Assembly: GCA_003162615.1 (NCBI GenBank)
Contig: PMNG01000065.1
Span: 1-16,382 of the forward strand
Length of the DNA stretch: 16,382 nt
Reading direction: 5' to 3'
Origin: Methanothrix sp.
GTDB taxonomy: Archaea; Halobacteriota; Methanosarcinia; Methanotrichales; Methanotrichaceae
Under the pieces are notes generated by a model that did no database searches, was not told where the DNA came from, and worked only from the letters and a program-made list of their open reading frames with translations. The position numbers and the translations under genes are program-made. Positions 1 to 6,863 of the stretch are shown here, one piece after another; positions within the stretch are counted from its first letter, which is position 1, and each line of letters begins with the position of its first letter.

Positions 1-376
1 AAACGATGGCATTGTATTCTTCAGAGCGAAGACCCTCATCCCAATTGCCACCGGATAGGTCTGCGACTCTGTGGCCTGCCACGGCGCCAGGAAATCTTGA
101 GCTTACCTTATCCGAGGCAATATTCACCATCCTACTGGAACCGTCAATTAAGAATATCTTAGCTGGAATCTTTTCAAGAATGGCAGTGGATGCGTTGCCG
201 GTGCCGCATCCCAGGTCTATGATTCGGGGTCTTGATTCATTCTGGCCAAGATATCTGGAACAGGTCACGGCCGCCATGTCCAGCATTTCAAGATAATGCG
301 GAACTACAGTTGACTGGTAGATATCGTAGTCGTTGGAGTGGCTGTCATAGCATGAAACCGTTGAATCCTCTGTCAT
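1..376 (-). CDS. SAM-dependent class I methyltransferase, N-terminal part (cut by left edge)
   Basis: Reading the minus strand from an ATG at 374-376 gives 125 open codons that run off the left end, so only the N-terminal part is visible. A Rossmann motif I is clear at about residues 52-60 (IDLGCGTGN), and an acidic residue after the second strand (LIDGSSRM) fits motif II. Together they mark a class I SAM-binding methyltransferase. The start is supported by a GAGGA Shine-Dalgarno at 381-385 and a TATA box at 421-430. The substrate cannot be read from this part; small-molecule methyltransferases of this type are often annotated only at family level. A decayed relative lies just upstream on the same strand (about 660-1055), which suggests a tandem duplication. 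The family call is firm and the substrate unknown. Confidence 0.85.
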   Translation of the reverse strand, partial: MTEDSTVSCYDSHSNDYDIYQSTVVPHYLEMLDMAAVTCSRYLGQNESRPRIIDLGCGTGNASTAILEKIPAKIFLIDGSSRMVNIASDKVSSRFPGAVAGHRVADLSGGNWDEGLRSEEYNAIV

Positions 377-420
377 TCGATCCTCGTACCAATATATGAC
401 ATTCTCAAATGGTCTATGGT

Positions 421-430
421 ATTTATATAG
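421..430 (-). promoter_or_regulatory. TATA box of the methyltransferase gene
   Basis: On the minus strand this reads CTATATAAAT, close to the archaeal box A consensus. A transcription start about 26 bp downstream would lie near 399, leaving a short leader that contains the GAGGA Shine-Dalgarno before the ATG at 376. This is inferred from sequence and spacing only. Confidence 0.6.
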
Positions 431-659
431 GTTACAGGAATATACATCTGGCAACTGATCTCTCATTGTAATCACTGCAATCCAGACCCTTTTTTTTAGC
501 AATCAGGATACGGCACTGAAATGTTGGGCCGATAACATTGGTAACCGCACATGATGTCCTTGTATAAAACAGCGGATGTACGATGGTCGTCATCAATAGA
601 GCCGTCTGGAAGCAATCAATCTAAAAATTTTGGACTCATTCAATCACATTACTCACTCT

Positions 660-1055
660 TCTTAATATCCTTCGACGACAATCGGCCAGCCGCCGGGAGC
701 CAAGAGATTTTTAGCACTCTTCCAGTACGGCTCTATAACTGTCAAAGGGCAGGTGCTCCAGGACAAGTGTAGACACAATAGCGTCGTATTCCCCCCCGAG
801 CCGAGATCATCGCTCCAGTCGCTAATGGACAGATTCGCGACTTTTTGTGTCTAGCAATAGCAAAGGGAAATCTCGAGCTTATCTTTTCCAGGCGAGGTCC
901 ACATCTTACCGAAACCATCAACCGGGAATATCTTGGCTGGGACCTTATCCAGGACGGCTATGGAAGCATACGCCGTTTTAGAAGATTGTTTCCCTCAGCC
1001 GCACGTCTCGCTTTGAGTCTTGACATGCTTCTGCCTAGATCATATTCAAGATAGC
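660..1055 (-). pseudogene. Decayed copy of the SAM-dependent methyltransferase
   Basis: The minus strand encodes scattered but collinear pieces of the same protein as the gene at 1-376. The clearest match is ASIAVLDKVPAKIF (intact gene: ASTAILEKIPAKIF). It is followed by a divergent stretch, then VANLSISDWSDDL (VADLSGGNWDEGL) and EYDAIV (EYNAIV). Beyond the part that can be compared come methyltransferase-like STLVLEHLPFDSYRAVLEEC and LAPGGWPIVVEGY. The reading frame is broken by a TAG (complement of 851-853), a frameshift at a run of seven G (791-797), a TAA (complement of 711-713) and another frameshift just after it. The motif I region is eroded past recognition. Several independent lesions argue against a single sequencing error. 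No start codon or intact product is expected. The boundaries are approximate. Confidence 0.8.
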
Positions 1056-1128
1056 ACGCGAACCCACTTCGACGGTTCTTCGCGATATCTCAGATAGAGC
1101 TTTCAGCCCAAAGGTAAATCCTGTTAGC

Positions 1129-2577
1129 ATGAAAGTACTCGCCGTCACGGGCAGGCTGGCCCAAGATCTGGTCAGGGCCTGTGCCAAAGAAGCGGACGTG
1201 CTGGTGCTGGACGTGGAAATTGCAGCTTTCATTACCCCGGAGGTGTTGCAGCAGGCCGCGCCCAAAGGATACGACCTGATCCTTATCCCTGGGGCGATAA
1301 CCGCTGATTTCAGCACCACTGAGGCGGCCTTGAGCACGAAGATCCGCCTGGGTCCCAAGCATGCTGCAGACCTTGGATTTGTGCTACGCAACCTGGGCGA
1401 CGTCGAGCTCTCGACATCCATTCCGGCGTGCACCCTGATGGAAAGCCGGATGAGAAAAGATGCTCTGTCCACCATAGAAACACTGGAGGCCCGGTCTGAA
1501 CCGGCTATGATCATCAAGGGGGTCAAGATCGGTGGTAATTCAAGGATGAAGGTCCTGGCCGAGGTGGTGGACGCGACCCAGATGGACGAAGCTGCTCTTA
1601 TCAGGAAGATATCTTACTACAAGGCCCAGGGAGCAGACATGATCGACTTGGGAGTTTCCCTTGACGCCAACCCAGAACAGGTCGCGTTTGCTGTTAAGAC
1701 TGCCCGAAAGTTCACGGACCTTCCTGTTAGCATCGACACCGTCCAGCCGGAGATGATAATGAGCGGGATTGAAGCTGGTGCCGATCTGGTGCTCAGCCTG
1801 AATGGAGATAATATTCCCGTAGTAGGCGACGCGGTGGCCTGTGCAGGCGTGACTGCAGTGGTAATCCCTGGACCTGGACAGACAAGCCTTGAGGAGAACG
1901 TCGAGGCTGCAAAATCCTTCGGCATCCGGATAATAGCCGATCCGGTGCTTAGCCCGCTTCTTCAGGGCCTAGCCGCTTCAATAAAGGGCTATATCGATAT
2001 TAGGAGAGCAAACCCGAACCTGCCCCTATTCTTCGGCGTCGGCAACGTGACTGAGCTTCTGGACGCAGATTCCATAGGGTCCAACGCCATTCTGGCCGCA
2101 ATTGGAGCAGAGCTAGGGGCCAGCATCCTCTTTACCCCGGAGTATAGCCACAAGGCCAAAGACAGCGTCGGCGAGCTCCGGACTGCCTCTGAGATGATGA
2201 TGCTGGCCCATCACAGGCATAGCCCGCCCAAGGATCTGGGCATTGACTTGCTGGTTTTGAAGGAGAAGAAGCACAGACCTGAAGAGAACATCTCGGACAA
2301 GTGCACCCCAGCCGAAACTGACCACCAATCTGAGATGGACACTGCAGGCAGCTTTAGGATACACATCATCGATGAGAAAATAGTTGCCAGTCATCCAAAG
2401 ATGGAGGTCGCGGGCATCAGCGCCAAAGACATCCTCAATACACTGATAGACTTTGGTCTTGTAACCCGCCTGGACCACGCCGGATATCTTGGCCGGGAGC
2501 TTGAGAAGGCGGAGATCGCCCTGCGCCTAAAGCGGAGCTACAGCCAGGATGAGGCCCTTTTCCCTGATAAGTGTTAA
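1129..2577 (+). CDS. Dihydropteroate synthase-like protein (archaeal TIGR00284-type)
   Basis: This 482-residue protein has an N-terminal domain of about 125 residues (begins MKVLAVTGRLAQDLV), then a pterin-binding TIM-barrel domain at about 140-400, and a C-terminal extension of about 80 residues. In the barrel, the strand SIDTVQPEMIMSGIEAGADL and the following SLNGDN resemble the substrate-binding region of dihydropteroate synthases. The size and domain order match the archaeal DHPS-like family, which occurs in organisms using tetrahydromethanopterin. A role in condensing a pterin with an arylamine precursor is often assumed for it but is not shown here. The ATG at 1129 has only a weak AAGGTAA-like Shine-Dalgarno; the protein start fits the family. 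The end overlaps the next gene by 7 bases. The family call is firm; the exact reaction is uncertain. Confidence 0.88.
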   Translation: MKVLAVTGRLAQDLVRACAKEADVLVLDVEIAAFITPEVLQQAAPKGYDLILIPGAITADFSTTEAALSTKIRLGPKHAADLGFVLRNLGDVELSTSIPACTLMESRMRKDALSTIETLEARSEPAMIIKGVKIGGNSRMKVLAEVVDATQMDEAALIRKISYYKAQGADMIDLGVSLDANPEQVAFAVKTARKFTDLPVSIDTVQPEMIMSGIEAGADLVLSLNGDNIPVVGDAVACAGVTAVVIPGPGQTSLEENVEAAKSFGIRIIADPVLSPLLQGLAASIKGYIDIRRANPNLPLFFGVGNVTELLDADSIGSNAILAAIGAELGASILFTPEYSHKAKDSVGELRTASEMMMLAHHRHSPPKDLGIDLLVLKEKKHRPEENISDKCTPAETDHQSEMDTAGSFRIHIIDEKIVASHPKMEVAGISAKDILNTLIDFGLVTRLDHAGYLGRELEKAEIALRLKRSYSQDEALFPDKC

Positions 2578-3455
2578 ATAAGATAATCTCGTTTCTGTTG
2601 CGGATGAATCAGAAGAAAGGACTCACACTACTAGCGATATTCATTGGTGTGATGATGATCCTATCGGCCTTCCCTAGCTTCATAATGCGTGGCGGCAATG
2701 AAGCAGGAATTGTACCACCCACGCAGGTTTCAGTCGATACCTTCGGAGTCCAAGGTAAGCTCGTCGACACAAGCTTCAACAGCCTCGATGACGTGCTCCG
2801 TATGTCCCCTGAGAGCACAACTTTGGCTTATTGGATTGACCTAGGAAAATCCCAGAATCTCACAGCTGCAGCTCAAGGGGCCCTCCCGGCGGCCATCGGC
2901 CTGAGCTACGGGGACAACATCTACCAGAACAAGATCGAGCGCCTGGGAGCAGTCTACTTCAACGACAGCTCGGCAGAGTTCCACTGGATAACGCCCTACA
3001 GAGTGGCGTACAATAGCCTAGTGGTTCCCTACGACGGATACATGATGATACCTCAGAGTTCGGATTACGCCATGGTCCTCGGCAGGCCAGTCCTCTTCGG
3101 GCCGCAGAAATCCCTAGAGGGCGTCTTGGACATAGTATCCGGCGGACTTCCCACAGATAGGTTCACCTTGCCCTCAGGCGAGCAGGCTGATCTGCAGGTG
3201 GCAAGCCTAAGCGGGAATAAGACAAGTCCCTCCGGAAAGTACCAGGAGTTCTACCTTGGAGTCACCCAGTCGGACAACGGCTACGCTCTCTCCGCCGAAT
3301 ACCTCAAACCGGACAGCTCCACAGCCCAGAAGGCCAAGGGAGTCTCTGACCAGTACGGATTGGCCACGTCTTCGAAAGGAGGAGTAACCGAGGTCTCGGG
3401 AACCGTAGACTCTAGCAAACTGCAAGGCGTACTTACGGCTTTTCTCAAGCCGTAG
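2571..3455 (+). CDS. Membrane-anchored protein of unknown function
   Basis: I do not recognise this family. The 294-residue product has one strong hydrophobic segment at about residues 17-39, preceded by a basic stretch (MNQKKG). The rest is soluble and rich in Ser, Gly and Asp. It fits a protein anchored in the membrane by its N-terminus with most of it outside the cell, or possibly an exported protein. No catalytic motif, Cys pair or repeat stands out. The first possible start is GTG at 2571, overlapping the stop of the DHPS-like gene; an in-frame ATG at 2604 would start just before the basic stretch and is equally credible, as neither has a convincing Shine-Dalgarno. The overlap implies co-transcription and probably translational coupling with the gene before it. 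A terminator-like hairpin covers its stop codon. Confidence 0.75.
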   Translation: MLNKIISFLLRMNQKKGLTLLAIFIGVMMILSAFPSFIMRGGNEAGIVPPTQVSVDTFGVQGKLVDTSFNSLDDVLRMSPESTTLAYWIDLGKSQNLTAAAQGALPAAIGLSYGDNIYQNKIERLGAVYFNDSSAEFHWITPYRVAYNSLVVPYDGYMMIPQSSDYAMVLGRPVLFGPQKSLEGVLDIVSGGLPTDRFTLPSGEQADLQVASLSGNKTSPSGKYQEFYLGVTQSDNGYALSAEYLKPDSSTAQKAKGVSDQYGLATSSKGGVTEVSGTVDSSKLQGVLTAFLKP

Positions 3456-3467
3456 CGCAACCTTTTT
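3434..3467 (+). terminator. Hairpin plus T-run ending the DHPS-like operon
   Basis: TACGGCTT (3434-3441) and AAGCCGTA (3447-3454) form a perfect 8-bp stem with a 5-base loop, overlapping the TAG stop codon at 3453-3455. Eight bases later comes a run of five T (3463-3467). The form resembles an intrinsic terminator, although archaeal termination depends mainly on the T-run. The same T-rich patch (TTTTTACA, 3463-3470) may also serve as a weak TATA element for the ribosomal cluster downstream. Confidence 0.5.
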
Positions 3468-3518
3468 ACACAATGAGAATCTGCCTGATCTAGTCCGTTA
3501 GGCACTTTTGCGATGAAT

Positions 3519-3547
3519 GATGATGGGCAGGAGCTGCCCTGAAGGAG
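3519..3547 (+). promoter_or_regulatory. Candidate kink-turn hairpin in the L7Ae mRNA leader
   Basis: GGGCAG (3525-3530) pairs perfectly with CTGCCC (3534-3539) across a GAG loop. Just outside this stem are U3524 opposite U3540, then G3522-A3523 opposite G3541-A3542. That is the layout of a box C/D-type kink-turn: a U-U pair followed by tandem sheared G-A pairs, with GAU (3519-3521) as a three-base bulge. The short strand runs straight into AAGGAG (3542-3547), the Shine-Dalgarno of the L7Ae gene. A long C-stem is not obvious. Only U3518-A3543 pairs directly, but CUUUU at 3505-3509 could pair with AGGAG (3543-3547) using two G-U pairs and a larger bulge. L7Ae binds kink-turns, and leader autoregulation by archaeal L7Ae has been reported, so this is a plausible autoregulatory site. 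It is inferred from sequence only. Confidence 0.5.
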
Positions 3548-3555
3548 AATTAACA

Positions 3556-3924
3556 ATGGCTAGACCGATATACGTAAGATTTGATGTTCCAGCAGAGCTG
3601 GCTGCCAAGTCTCTGGAGGCCCTTGAGCTGGCCCGAGACACAGGCAGGGTAAAGAAAGGGACTAATGAGGCCACCAAGGCCATAGAGCGCGGAGTTGCGC
3701 GCTTGGTCATTGTTGGAGAGGATGTCCAGCCTCCGGAGATAGTAGCCCACATACCTCCGCTCTGTGAAGAGAAGAAGACGCCTTACATTTACGTCAAGAA
3801 GCAGAATGATATAGGCGCTGCAGTTGGATTGGGCGTGAAGAGCGCTGCTGCCGCCATAGTCGAGCCGGGCAAAGGCAAAGAGCTGGTCGACGAGATCATT
3901 CAAAAGGTACAGGCTCTGAAGTAG
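3556..3924 (+). CDS. rpl7ae: 50S ribosomal protein L7Ae / kink-turn-binding protein
   Basis: The product has 122 residues, the usual length for archaeal L7Ae. The family core is plain: KKGTNEATKAIERG, then LVIVGEDVQPPEIVAHIP, LCEEKKTPYIYV and AAVGL. L7Ae binds kink-turns in 23S rRNA, in box C/D and H/ACA guide RNAs and, in archaea, in RNase P RNA. The start is ATG 3556 because a strong AAGGAG lies 8 bases upstream and MARPIYVRFDVP matches the normal N-terminus; an in-frame ATG at 3517 would add 13 unlikely residues and lies inside the candidate kink-turn leader. It is the first gene of the conserved archaeal cluster L7Ae-S28e-L24e-Ndk-aIF5B, 11 bases before S28e. The leader hairpin suggests feedback control by its own product. 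Confidence 0.96.
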   Translation: MARPIYVRFDVPAELAAKSLEALELARDTGRVKKGTNEATKAIERGVARLVIVGEDVQPPEIVAHIPPLCEEKKTPYIYVKKQNDIGAAVGLGVKSAAAAIVEPGKGKELVDEIIQKVQALK

Positions 3925-3935
3925 GTGATCTCGAT

Positions 3936-4148
3936 ATGGTGGATGAGAATGGAGTTCCAGCAGAGGTCATCGAGGTCATCGGCACCACTGGGATGCATGG
4001 AGAAGCCACCCAGATCAAGTGCAGGATCCTGGAGGGGAACAACAAAGGCCGCATCATTACCAGGAACTGCATGGGCCCCATAAGGATGGGGGACGTCTTG
4101 ATGCTGCTGGAGACCGCCAGAGAGGCTAAGAAGCTGACCAGCAGGTGA
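3936..4148 (+). CDS. rps28e: 30S ribosomal protein S28e
   Basis: A 70-residue small-subunit protein of the archaeal/eukaryotic S28e family. The family hallmarks are visible: PAEVIEVIGTTGMHGE near the N-terminus, then CRILEGNNKGRIITRNCMGP, then IRMGDVLMLLETAREA. S28e is an OB-fold protein bound near the mRNA exit region of the 30S subunit. An AGGTGATC sequence, matching the 3' side of a Shine-Dalgarno, lies just before the ATG. It is the second gene of the L7Ae cluster, and its stop codon is 4 bases before the L24e ATG, so the three ribosomal genes are almost certainly translated from one mRNA. Confidence 0.96.
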   Translation: MVDENGVPAEVIEVIGTTGMHGEATQIKCRILEGNNKGRIITRNCMGPIRMGDVLMLLETAREAKKLTSR

Positions 4149-4152
4149 GGAG

Positions 4153-4323
4153 ATGGAAGACAGAAAGTGTTCGTTCTGCAACGGGACGATTCCGCCTGGG
4201 ACAGGCAAACTCTATGCCAAGAAGGACGGCACGGTATATTATTTCTGCTCGTCTAAGTGCCAGAACAACCAAGCCTTGGGCAGGGTGACGAGACACATCA
4301 AATGGGCCAGGAAGGGGGCCTGA
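4153..4323 (+). CDS. rpl24e: 50S ribosomal protein L24e (zinc-binding)
   Basis: This 56-codon gene sits between S28e and Ndk. The protein begins MEDRKCSFCNG and has four cysteines in two pairs, C6/C9 and C32/C36 (FCSSKC), the zinc-binding arrangement of L24e. Between them lie IPPGTGKLYAKKDGTVYYF, the typical core, and the C-terminus is basic (RVTRHIKWARKG). L24e is a small zinc ribbon-like protein at the subunit interface of the archaeal/eukaryotic large subunit. A GGTGAGG Shine-Dalgarno (4144-4150) overlaps the S28e stop codon. Its own 3' end overlaps the probable N-terminus of Ndk. The gene order is the standard archaeal one. Confidence 0.95.
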   Translation: MEDRKCSFCNGTIPPGTGKLYAKKDGTVYYFCSSKCQNNQALGRVTRHIKWARKGA

Positions 4324-4775
4324 ACCTGGAGAGAACCTTCGTCATGGTCAAGCCTGATGGTGTTCAGCGAGGCCTGGTGGGGGAGATAATCCGGCGAATT
4401 GAGCAGAAAGGGTTCAAGATCGTTGCCATGAAACTGGCCGTCATGTCCTTGGAGAAAGCCAAAGCGCACTACGCTGAGCACATAGGCAAGAAGTTCTTCG
4501 ACGATCTGGTCGGTTTCATCACTTCAGGCCCTTCTGTTTCCATGGTGGTGGAGGGCAAAGAAGTGATAGCAGCCATGAGGAAACTGAATGGCTCGACCAA
4601 CCCTGCTGATGCGTCGCCCGGAACCATTCGAGGTGATCTTGGGATAGAGACCGGCCGAAACGTCGTACATGGATCGGACTCGCCTACATCGGCTACCAGA
4701 GAGATCGCGCTACACTTTGCCGAATCCGAAATCTCGGATTACAGGCGAATTGACGAAGCATGGCTTTACGAGTAA
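4302..4775 (+). CDS. ndk: Nucleoside diphosphate kinase
   Basis: NDK transfers the terminal phosphate from ATP to nucleoside diphosphates through a phosphohistidine. The canonical N-terminus ERTFVMVKPDGVQRG, the middle section SGPSVSMVVEG and the catalytic-histidine segment NVVHGSDS are all present, ending at the usual EAWLYE. The start is unclear. Family members usually begin one residue before ERTF, which here is a CTG codon at 4326, 8 bases after a GGAAGGGGG Shine-Dalgarno. The nearest upstream in-frame ATG that keeps the first strand is 4302, used here; an earlier ATG at 4257 would overlap L24e deeply, and ATG 4344 would remove the first beta strand. In every case the gene overlaps or abuts L24e. 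Cytosolic; fourth gene of the translation cluster. Confidence 0.93.
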   Translation: MGQEGGLNLERTFVMVKPDGVQRGLVGEIIRRIEQKGFKIVAMKLAVMSLEKAKAHYAEHIGKKFFDDLVGFITSGPSVSMVVEGKEVIAAMRKLNGSTNPADASPGTIRGDLGIETGRNVVHGSDSPTSATREIALHFAESEISDYRRIDEAWLYE

Positions 4776-4825
4776 GCGACGGAACTCCCTTCCGCCGCCT
4801 TACACCGAAATTGCACAGCAGAAAA

Positions 4826-4833
4826 TTTAAATT
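4826..4833 (+). promoter_or_regulatory. TATA box upstream of the aIF5B gene
   Basis: TTTAAATT is preceded by a purine-rich BRE-like GCAGAAAA (4818-4825). A start of transcription about 26 bp downstream would fall near 4856, leaving a leader of about 20 bases with GAGGG before the ATG at 4876. The spacer from 4776 is AT-rich, unlike the tight junctions before it, so aIF5B probably has its own promoter besides readthrough from the ribosomal cluster. Confidence 0.5.
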
Positions 4834-4875
4834 CTACAAAATTAAAATACATTTTTAGAAATCTTTCTGAGGGCT

Positions 4876-6693
4876 ATGGGTATGCAGCAGAAGTCGAAAA
4901 AGGGCTCCAAGGCCAAAAGGGAGCCGGACTCAAATATAAGAACTCCGATCGTCGTGGTCATGGGCCATGTAGACCACGGCAAGACCTCGCTCCTTGACAA
5001 AATCAGGGGAACGGCTGTGGTGGATCTAGAGGCCGGGGCCATAACTCAGCACATAGGAGCCACCGAGGTACCCCTTGAGGTCATCCAGGACTTCTGCGGA
5101 TCGCACTTCGGAGAGGATATCCAGGTTCCAGGGCTGCTCTTCATAGACACGCCCGGCCACCATGCCTTCACATCCCTCCGGAGCCGGGGCGGCTCTCTGG
5201 CCGATCTCGCGGTCCTCATTGTGGACATGAACGAGGGCTTTCAGCCCCAGACAATAGAGTCTCTCACGATCCTCAAGCGCTACAAAACGCCCTTTGTTGT
5301 CGCTGCAAACAAGATGGACAGGATCGCCGGTTGGCGACCTATGAAGAATTCCTCTTTTGCCAAGACCCTCAAGGCTCAGAACGAGAGAGTGGTCGAGGAG
5401 CTGGACACCAAGCTCTACGAAATTGTGGGGGAGCTTTACAAGTACGGGTTTGATGCCGACAGATACGACAGGATCCGCGATTTCACAAAGACCGTTGGGA
5501 TTGTGCCCATCAGCGCCTTGACCGGAGAAGGGGTTCCCGACCTGCTGATGGTCCTGGTTGGCCTGACTCAGAGGTTCCTGAAGGACAACCTGAAGATAAC
5601 AGCATCCGGACCTGGTGTCGGCACCATCCTTGAGGTTAAAGAGGAGAGAGGCCTAGGGACCACCCTGGACGTCATATTGTACGATGGAGTGATCAAGGCC
5701 GGCGACACCGTCTTAGTCGGCACAGCCAACGAGCCGATATTGACAAAGATAAGGGCTCTTCTCAAGCCCAAGCCCCTTGCCGAAATCAGGAGCGAGGAGA
5801 GGTTTCTCCCTGTTAAGCAAGTGGTGGCAGCGAGTGGGGTCAAGGTGGCAGGCCCTAAGCTGGAGGGTGCTTTGGCGGGCTCCACAATAAGGGTTATAGA
5901 ATCCTCAGCGAACGTAGATGCCCTGGTCAAGCAGATGAAGTCCGAGCTGGACTCGGTTAGGATCGACACGGAGAACGAGGGGGTAATTCTGAAGGCGGAC
6001 ACCATCGGCTCGCTGGAGGCGTTGGTCGGCGAGCTGAAGGCGAAGAACATCCCCATCCACACCGCAGACGTGGGACCGATATCCAGAAAGGACGTTATCC
6101 GGGCGAGCATGATCAAAGACCGGCTCTTATCGGTAATTCTGGGATTCAACATCGAGATCCTTCCCGATGCCATCTCCGAGATCCAGAAGACGTCGGTTCC
6201 CGTGTTCCAGAGCGATGTGATCTACTCAATCCTCGAGAACTACGACACCTGGGTGGACGAGCAGAAGACGAAGATAGAACAGGAGAGGCTCGAGGCGATC
6301 ATTCGGCCAGGGGCTATAAGGATACTGCCCGATTGCGTCTTTCGGCAGTCCAAGCCGGCCATAGTCGGTGTGCAGGTAATTGGCGGCGTGATCAGGACCC
6401 AAGTCCCGCTGATAAGAGACGACGGGGCTGTAGCGGGCATAATAAAGGGGATCCAGGAGCATAATGAGAACATAGGATCGGCAACTGTCGGCATGGAGGT
6501 GGCGGTGGCCATTGATGGACCCACGGTAGGTCGCCAGATTCATGAAGGAGACATACTCTATGTCAACATCCCAGAAAAGCACGCCAGGATTGTGGAGCAG
6601 GAACTCATGCCTAGGTTAGCCGAGGACGAACGAGAGACCATGGAGAACTTTCTGGCCATTAAACGCAAGAAAGAACCTTTCTGGGGACGATGA
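4876..6693 (+). CDS. infB: Translation initiation factor aIF5B (IF-2 homologue)
   Basis: The 605-residue GTPase has the normal length of archaeal aIF5B without an intein. The G-domain motifs are in order: GHVDHGKT (30-37), switch I around GAITQHIGAT (54-63), DTPGH (91-95), NKMD (145-148) and SALTGEG near 212. They are followed by a beta-barrel domain II (begins near GTILEVKEERGLGTTLDV), a domain III (KADTIGSLEALVGELK) and a C-terminal barrel ending near residue 590. The factor promotes joining of ribosomal subunits with initiator tRNA at the start codon. ATG 4876 has GAGGG just upstream; a second in-frame ATG two codons on makes little difference. It closes the conserved L7Ae-S28e-L24e-Ndk-aIF5B neighbourhood. 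Confidence 0.96.
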   Translation: MGMQQKSKKGSKAKREPDSNIRTPIVVVMGHVDHGKTSLLDKIRGTAVVDLEAGAITQHIGATEVPLEVIQDFCGSHFGEDIQVPGLLFIDTPGHHAFTSLRSRGGSLADLAVLIVDMNEGFQPQTIESLTILKRYKTPFVVAANKMDRIAGWRPMKNSSFAKTLKAQNERVVEELDTKLYEIVGELYKYGFDADRYDRIRDFTKTVGIVPISALTGEGVPDLLMVLVGLTQRFLKDNLKITASGPGVGTILEVKEERGLGTTLDVILYDGVIKAGDTVLVGTANEPILTKIRALLKPKPLAEIRSEERFLPVKQVVAASGVKVAGPKLEGALAGSTIRVIESSANVDALVKQMKSELDSVRIDTENEGVILKADTIGSLEALVGELKAKNIPIHTADVGPISRKDVIRASMIKDRLLSVILGFNIEILPDAISEIQKTSVPVFQSDVIYSILENYDTWVDEQKTKIEQERLEAIIRPGAIRILPDCVFRQSKPAIVGVQVIGGVIRTQVPLIRDDGAVAGIIKGIQEHNENIGSATVGMEVAVAIDGPTVGRQIHEGDILYVNIPEKHARIVEQELMPRLAEDERETMENFLAIKRKKEPFWGR

Positions 6694-6863
6694 TCCATAC
6701 GGAAGCATTTGCCCTAGCGAGGATATTTGTTGAAACATTTGTAAAACTTTTGTAATTATCTTTTGATCCTTCAACGAGCGAAAAACTATTTCTACGATCG
6801 ACGTAATTTCCGATCCCTGGATTACATGGAGTTTTGAATGAAGCGAGGAACAGTAAGAGGCGA

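Noticed and set aside
551..1054. Plus-strand frames of 69-73 codons over the left pseudogene
   Set aside because: The region is explained by the decayed minus-strand methyltransferase copy; the plus-strand products show no motif.
3517..3555. Upstream ATG start for L7Ae adding 13 residues
   Set aside because: The added residues do not occur in L7Ae proteins, the strong AAGGAG lies just before ATG 3556, and the region is better explained as leader RNA.
5568..6173. 201-codon antisense frame within the aIF5B gene
   Set aside because: It is a shadow of the aIF5B reading frame; many such long antisense frames occur in this window because of its codon bias.
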